Positions 60,962 to 64,000 of a stretch of DNA of 64,000 nt are shown one piece after another. A program made the position numbers and the translations under genes. Numbering within the stretch: position 1 is the stretch's first letter; each line of letters starts with the position of its first letter. The DNA comes from Rhizobium sp. BK399 (lineage in GTDB: Bacteria; Pseudomonadota; Alphaproteobacteria; Rhizobiales; Rhizobiaceae): contig NZ_JACIAH010000012.1 in assembly GCF_014194695.1 (NCBI RefSeq), positions 1 through 64,000 on the forward strand, written 5' to 3'. The notes under the pieces were generated by a model. That model searched no databases. It was given only the letters and a program-made list of their open reading frames with translations, and was not told where the DNA came from.

Positions 60962-60967
60962 GCAATC

Positions 60968-61723
60968 ATGATCCCTGACGTCAAACCAAGCAGCGTTCTC
61001 TATCTCAACAATGTCTCGGTTTCCTTCGACGGTTTCAAGGCGCTCAATTCGCTGTCGATCGTCATCGAGCCCGGCGAACTGCGCGCCATCATCGGTCCGA
61101 ACGGCGCCGGCAAGACGACGATGATGGACATCATAACCGGCAAGACCCGACCTGACGAAGGCGAGGTTTTCTTCAACGGCGACGTCGATCTGACGAAGCG
61201 GGACGAGGCCGACATCGCCCAGCTTGGCATCGGCCGCAAGTTCCAGAAGCCGACGGTCTTTGAAAGCCATACGGTCTGGGACAACCTGGAACTGGCGCTG
61301 AACCGCAAGCGTAGTGTCTTTGCCACACTGTTCTACCGGCTCTCAAGCGAGGACAAGGCACGTATCGAGGAGATCCTTGAAACGGTTCGGCTGACCCATC
61401 GGCGTGACGAACTCGCAGCCAACCTTTCGCATGGCCAGAAGCAATGGCTGGAGATCGGCATGCTCCTGGCGCAGGAGCCGAAGCTGCTTCTGGTCGACGA
61501 GCCGGTTGCCGGCATGACCGATGCCGAGACAGCGGAAACCGCGATCCTGCTCAAGGAAATAGCCAGGACGCGGTCGGTGGTCGTCGTCGAGCATGACATG
61601 GGGTTCATCCGCGACCTCGGCGTCAAGGTGACCTGCCTTGCCGAAGGGTCGGTGCTGGCAGAGGGATCGATCGATTTCGTAAGCGCCGATCCGAAGGTCA
61701 TCGAAAATTATCTGGGGCGCTAA
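60968..61723 (+). CDS. urtD: Urea ABC transporter ATPase UrtD
   Basis: 251 aa, LivG-type. Walker A GPNGAGKTT near 40, signature LSHGQKQWLEIGMLLAQEP near 152 (His-Gly-Gln variant of LSGGQ usual in UrtD), Walker B LLLVDEPVAGMTDAE near 172, His in VVEHDMGF. Starts 6 bp after urtC. Confidence 0.9.
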   Translation: MIPDVKPSSVLYLNNVSVSFDGFKALNSLSIVIEPGELRAIIGPNGAGKTTMMDIITGKTRPDEGEVFFNGDVDLTKRDEADIAQLGIGRKFQKPTVFESHTVWDNLELALNRKRSVFATLFYRLSSEDKARIEEILETVRLTHRRDELAANLSHGQKQWLEIGMLLAQEPKLLLVDEPVAGMTDAETAETAILLKEIARTRSVVVVEHDMGFIRDLGVKVTCLAEGSVLAEGSIDFVSADPKVIENYLGR

Positions 61724-61724
61724 G

Positions 61725-62420
61725 ATGCTGACAGTCGAGAATGCAAACCTTCACTATGGCGCGGCACAGGCGCTGCGCGGCATCTCCATCAAGGCCGAGT
61801 TGGGCAAGATCACTTGCGTGCTGGGGCGTAACGGCGTGGGGAAGAGTTCACTTCTTCGCGCCGTTACCGGCCAGCATCCCTTGTCGGCCGGCAGTGTCAG
61901 CTTCAACGATGTGAAGCTCAACGGAATGCCGCCCTTTGCCCGCGCCAAGCAGGGAATCGGCTACGTGCCTCAGGGTCGGGAGATATTTCCATTGCTGACC
62001 GTCAGGGAGAACCTCGAGACCGGCTTTGCCCCGCTCGGACGCCGGGATCGCTCCATTCCCGATGATATCTTCAGCCTTTTTCCGGTGCTGCAGTCGATGC
62101 TCGGACGGCGCGGCGGCGATTTGTCAGGCGGGCAGCAACAGCAACTGGCGATTGGCCGGGCGATGGTGACGCGGCCGAAGATCCTGGTGCTCGACGAGCC
62201 GACGGAGGGCATCCAGCCCTCCATCATCAAGGATATCGGCCGGGCGATCCGCTACCTGCGCGACTCGACCGGTATGGCGATCCTGCTCGTCGAACAATAT
62301 CTCGATTTCTGCCGCGAGCTTGCCGACTATGTCTACATCATGGATCGCGGCGAGATCGTTCATGAGGGAGTTGCCGAAACACTCGACACACCGGAAGCGC
62401 GTCGCCATCTGACTGTTTAA
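61725..62420 (+). CDS. urtE: Urea ABC transporter ATPase UrtE
   Basis: 231 aa, LivF-type. Walker A GRNGVGKSS near 36, Q-loop GYVPQGREIFPLLTV near 83, signature LSGGQQQQLAIGRAMV near 132, Walker B ILVLDEPTEGIQPS near 153, His/Glu switch region LLVEQY. The EGIQPS after Walker B is typical of UrtE. Starts one base after the urtD stop. Last gene of the operon; the next gene is convergent. Confidence 0.9.
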   Translation: MLTVENANLHYGAAQALRGISIKAELGKITCVLGRNGVGKSSLLRAVTGQHPLSAGSVSFNDVKLNGMPPFARAKQGIGYVPQGREIFPLLTVRENLETGFAPLGRRDRSIPDDIFSLFPVLQSMLGRRGGDLSGGQQQQLAIGRAMVTRPKILVLDEPTEGIQPSIIKDIGRAIRYLRDSTGMAILLVEQYLDFCRELADYVYIMDRGEIVHEGVAETLDTPEARRHLTV

Positions 62421-62458
62421 GATCTCTACCATCGAGACAATGCGCCAGGCAGAGCCTC

Positions 62459-63064
62459 TCAGTTCAGCGGGATTGAATTGTCACCCTTGCTTGCCTGGTA
62501 AATTGCGGACAGCTCGTCGTACTTTTGCCGGATGGCCTCGGCACGGTCCGCCAGCTCCGAGCGCTGCGGCTCGGGAAGGTTCTCAATCTCGCCATGGATC
62601 GAAACGCCTTTCCAGAACGCATTTGTCCTGTTGTAGCCTCCAGGATCCAGGGTAAAGACCTCCTTCAGGATCTTCAGGTCGTGCGGGATCGAAAACGCGT
62701 CGCGCGAGTCCTCGTGACTGAAGAAGTAATAAAAATTGTCGAAGCCTGCCCAGGTGATTGCCGAGAGGCACATCGAGCACGGCTCGTGTGTCGACAGGAA
62801 GATCAGATCGCGCGTATCGGGACGATCTGTGCCTGTGATCTCGTAGAAGCGCTTCAGCGTGTGGACTTCACCGTGCCAAAGCGGGTTCTCTGTCTCGTTG
62901 TTCGTCTCGACAAGGATTGTCGAAAGGTCGGATTTCCTCATCAGCGCGGCGCCGAAAATCTTGTTGCCGGCGGAAACACCTGCTTCCGTCGACGGAATGA
63001 TGCCGTTCTCCATGGTGCTGAGAAGAGCGCAGAGAAGTCCATATTGGTCTATTGGCTGTGTCAT
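62459..63064 (-). CDS. Nucleoside/nucleobase deaminase (CDA superfamily)
   Basis: 201 aa. Zinc deaminase site: HGEVHTL near 64 (zinc His and catalytic Glu) and HEPCSMCLSAITWAG near 92 (two zinc Cys). Longer than bacterial guanine deaminases (about 150-160 aa), with a C-terminal extension of about 60 residues. Expected to deaminate a purine or pyrimidine base. Its start is 11 bp after the permease stop, so base uptake and deamination are co-expressed. Confidence 0.82.
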   Translation of the reverse strand: MTQPIDQYGLLCALLSTMENGIIPSTEAGVSAGNKIFGAALMRKSDLSTILVETNNETENPLWHGEVHTLKRFYEITGTDRPDTRDLIFLSTHEPCSMCLSAITWAGFDNFYYFFSHEDSRDAFSIPHDLKILKEVFTLDPGGYNRTNAFWKGVSIHGEIENLPEPQRSELADRAEAIRQKYDELSAIYQASKGDNSIPLN

Positions 63065-63075
63065 GTTGTCTCCTG

Positions 63076-64000
63076 TCAGACAGCGTGTGTGGCGATAGCT
63101 TTTCCGTCTGTCCTTCCGCTCCGGTGATGTGGTTCCGCAACGACCAGCGGCACCTCATTTCCTTTGGCGTCGTAGAGTTTTCCGTCGAGGAAATAGTCGC
63201 CATCGTGCAGACGGGCGATGTCCTGGTAACGGATTGTGCGTTCCGTCGCGGCGACGAAGACCGACTGCTGATCGGAATTCCCGAACGTCAGGTGGTTGAA
63301 TAGAAGGTTGAGCGCGATCGCCATTAACGCCGCAGAACTGATCCCGGAATGGAAGATCGTGGCGAACCAGGCCGGGAAATGCTCGTAGAAGCCGGGCGCT
63401 GCGATTGGGATCATGCCGAACCCGATCGACGTCGCAACGATGACGAGGTTCATGTTGTTTTCGTAATTGACCTTGGAAAGGGTGCGGATACCGCTCGCTG
63501 CGACCGTTCCGAACAATACCACGCCGGCACCGCCAAGAACCGAGCTCGGCACTGAGGCAACGACGCGTCCCACGACCGGGAGCAGGCCCAGTGCAACGAG
63601 AAAGATCCCACCGGTGGCAACGACGTACCGGCTCTTGACGCCGGTGACGGCGACCAGGCCGACATTCTGGGCAAAGGCGCTCTGCGTGAACGAGCCGAAG
63701 ATCGGTGCAAGGATACTCGAAAGCATATCGGCCCTGAGCCCGTCGCCCAACCTTCGGGAATCCACCTTCGTTCCAACGATCTCGCCGACAGCGAGAATGT
63801 CCGCCGACGTTTCGACGAGTGTCACCATGATCACGATGAACATCGAGATGATGGCGGCGAGTTCGAAGGTCGGGTAGCCGAAGTGGAAGATCTGGGGCAG
63901 GCCGAAGAATGGGCCGTCACCCACGTGCGAGAAGTCCGTCATGCCCACCGCGTAGGCGATGCCCGTGCCGATAAGAATGGCAAGCAGGATCGATAGCCGT
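63076..64000 (-). CDS. NCS2-family purine/uracil permease, partial (5' end outside window)
   Basis: The frame is open to the right edge and includes residues before the internal ATG at 63948. The family (NAT/NCS2) motif QNVGLVAVTG lies about 105 residues after that ATG, and helices such as FELAAIISMFIVIMVTLVET precede it. The C-terminal YDAKGNEVPL tail is typical of bacterial uracil/xanthine permeases. Proton-coupled import of a purine or uracil-like base. Upstream gene of the deaminase in one operon. Confidence 0.85.
   Translation of the reverse strand, partial: RLSILLAILIGTGIAYAVGMTDFSHVGDGPFFGLPQIFHFGYPTFELAAIISMFIVIMVTLVETSADILAVGEIVGTKVDSRRLGDGLRADMLSSILAPIFGSFTQSAFAQNVGLVAVTGVKSRYVVATGGIFLVALGLLPVVGRVVASVPSSVLGGAGVVLFGTVAASGIRTLSKVNYENNMNLVIVATSIGFGMIPIAAPGFYEHFPAWFATIFHSGISSAALMAIALNLLFNHLTFGNSDQQSVFVAATERTIRYQDIARLHDGDYFLDGKLYDAKGNEVPLVVAEPHHRSGRTDGKAIATHAV

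Noticed and set aside
59582..61270. 562-codon minus-strand frame over urtB/urtC/urtD
   Set aside because: It is antisense to three clear urt genes, rich in Asp/Glu/Arg/His with no domain, as usual for the mirror frame of high-GC coding DNA.

Overview
The window reads as high-GC alphaproteobacterial DNA, most likely from a Rhizobiaceae relative (Rhizobium, Sinorhizobium or Agrobacterium type) and probably from a megaplasmid, chromid or other accessory part of the genome. The grounds are an RpoE-ChrR pair, DUF982 and DUF6894 small proteins, a CspA-type gene followed by its usual small rhizobial partner, an EcfG-type general stress promoter, several polar amino acid ABC operons and a urtABCDE operon. 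No rRNA, tRNA, CRISPR array or replication origin was seen.

Layout. 1-20.4 kb is an accessory block bounded by inverted copies of one IS terminal sequence (48-93 and 20357-20402). It holds a membrane-lipid operon (DUF1295, cyclopropane synthase-like methyltransferase, membrane protein, lipocalin), an IS1595-type transposase, a ParE/RHH toxin-antitoxin pair, fragments of an FAD oxidoreductase and a DUF1365 gene, the sigma factor RpoE with its zinc anti-sigma factor ChrR, a DUF2147 protein and an SDR. An amino acid ABC operon with an embedded deacylase and an RpiR regulator follows, then a run of small stress-type genes (Csp, receiver protein, DUF6894, Crp/Fnr, DUF982 and three small helical proteins). 

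20.4-32.2 kb is the most unusual part: an eight-heme cytochrome/HEAT/TPR protein, a glycine-rich secreted protein, a Tat-exported HAD phosphatase and two secreted sulfatases, next to a histidine kinase with a periplasmic binding-protein-like sensor, a FixJ/NarL-type regulator and a lone receiver protein. Three copies of a 19-bp motif precede the three transcription units. Gene remnants show that a promoter-sulfatase-HAD module was duplicated and that each copy then lost a different gene.

32-46.7 kb holds an orphan PAS hybrid kinase and then a catabolic cluster: Lrp regulator and PF06684 protein, divergent GAF-PucR regulator, flavin reductase with a degenerate Nudix-like tail, aldehyde dehydrogenase, luciferase-like monooxygenase, alpha/beta hydrolase, carboxymuconolactone decarboxylase-like protein and a dedicated ABC importer. 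47-52 kb is patchy, with an SDR, an IS110 fragment, a nuoH fragment, a DszA/NtaA-type monooxygenase, a small HD hydrolase and a secreted Cys-rich protein. 

52-64 kb is a nitrogen module: an NCS1-permease/histidine-kinase fusion with its LuxR-type partner, divergent from the urea importer urtABCDE, and then a nucleoside deaminase and an NCS2 purine/uracil-type permease running off the right edge. The kinase may sense a nucleobase or related N-compound whose breakdown yields urea.
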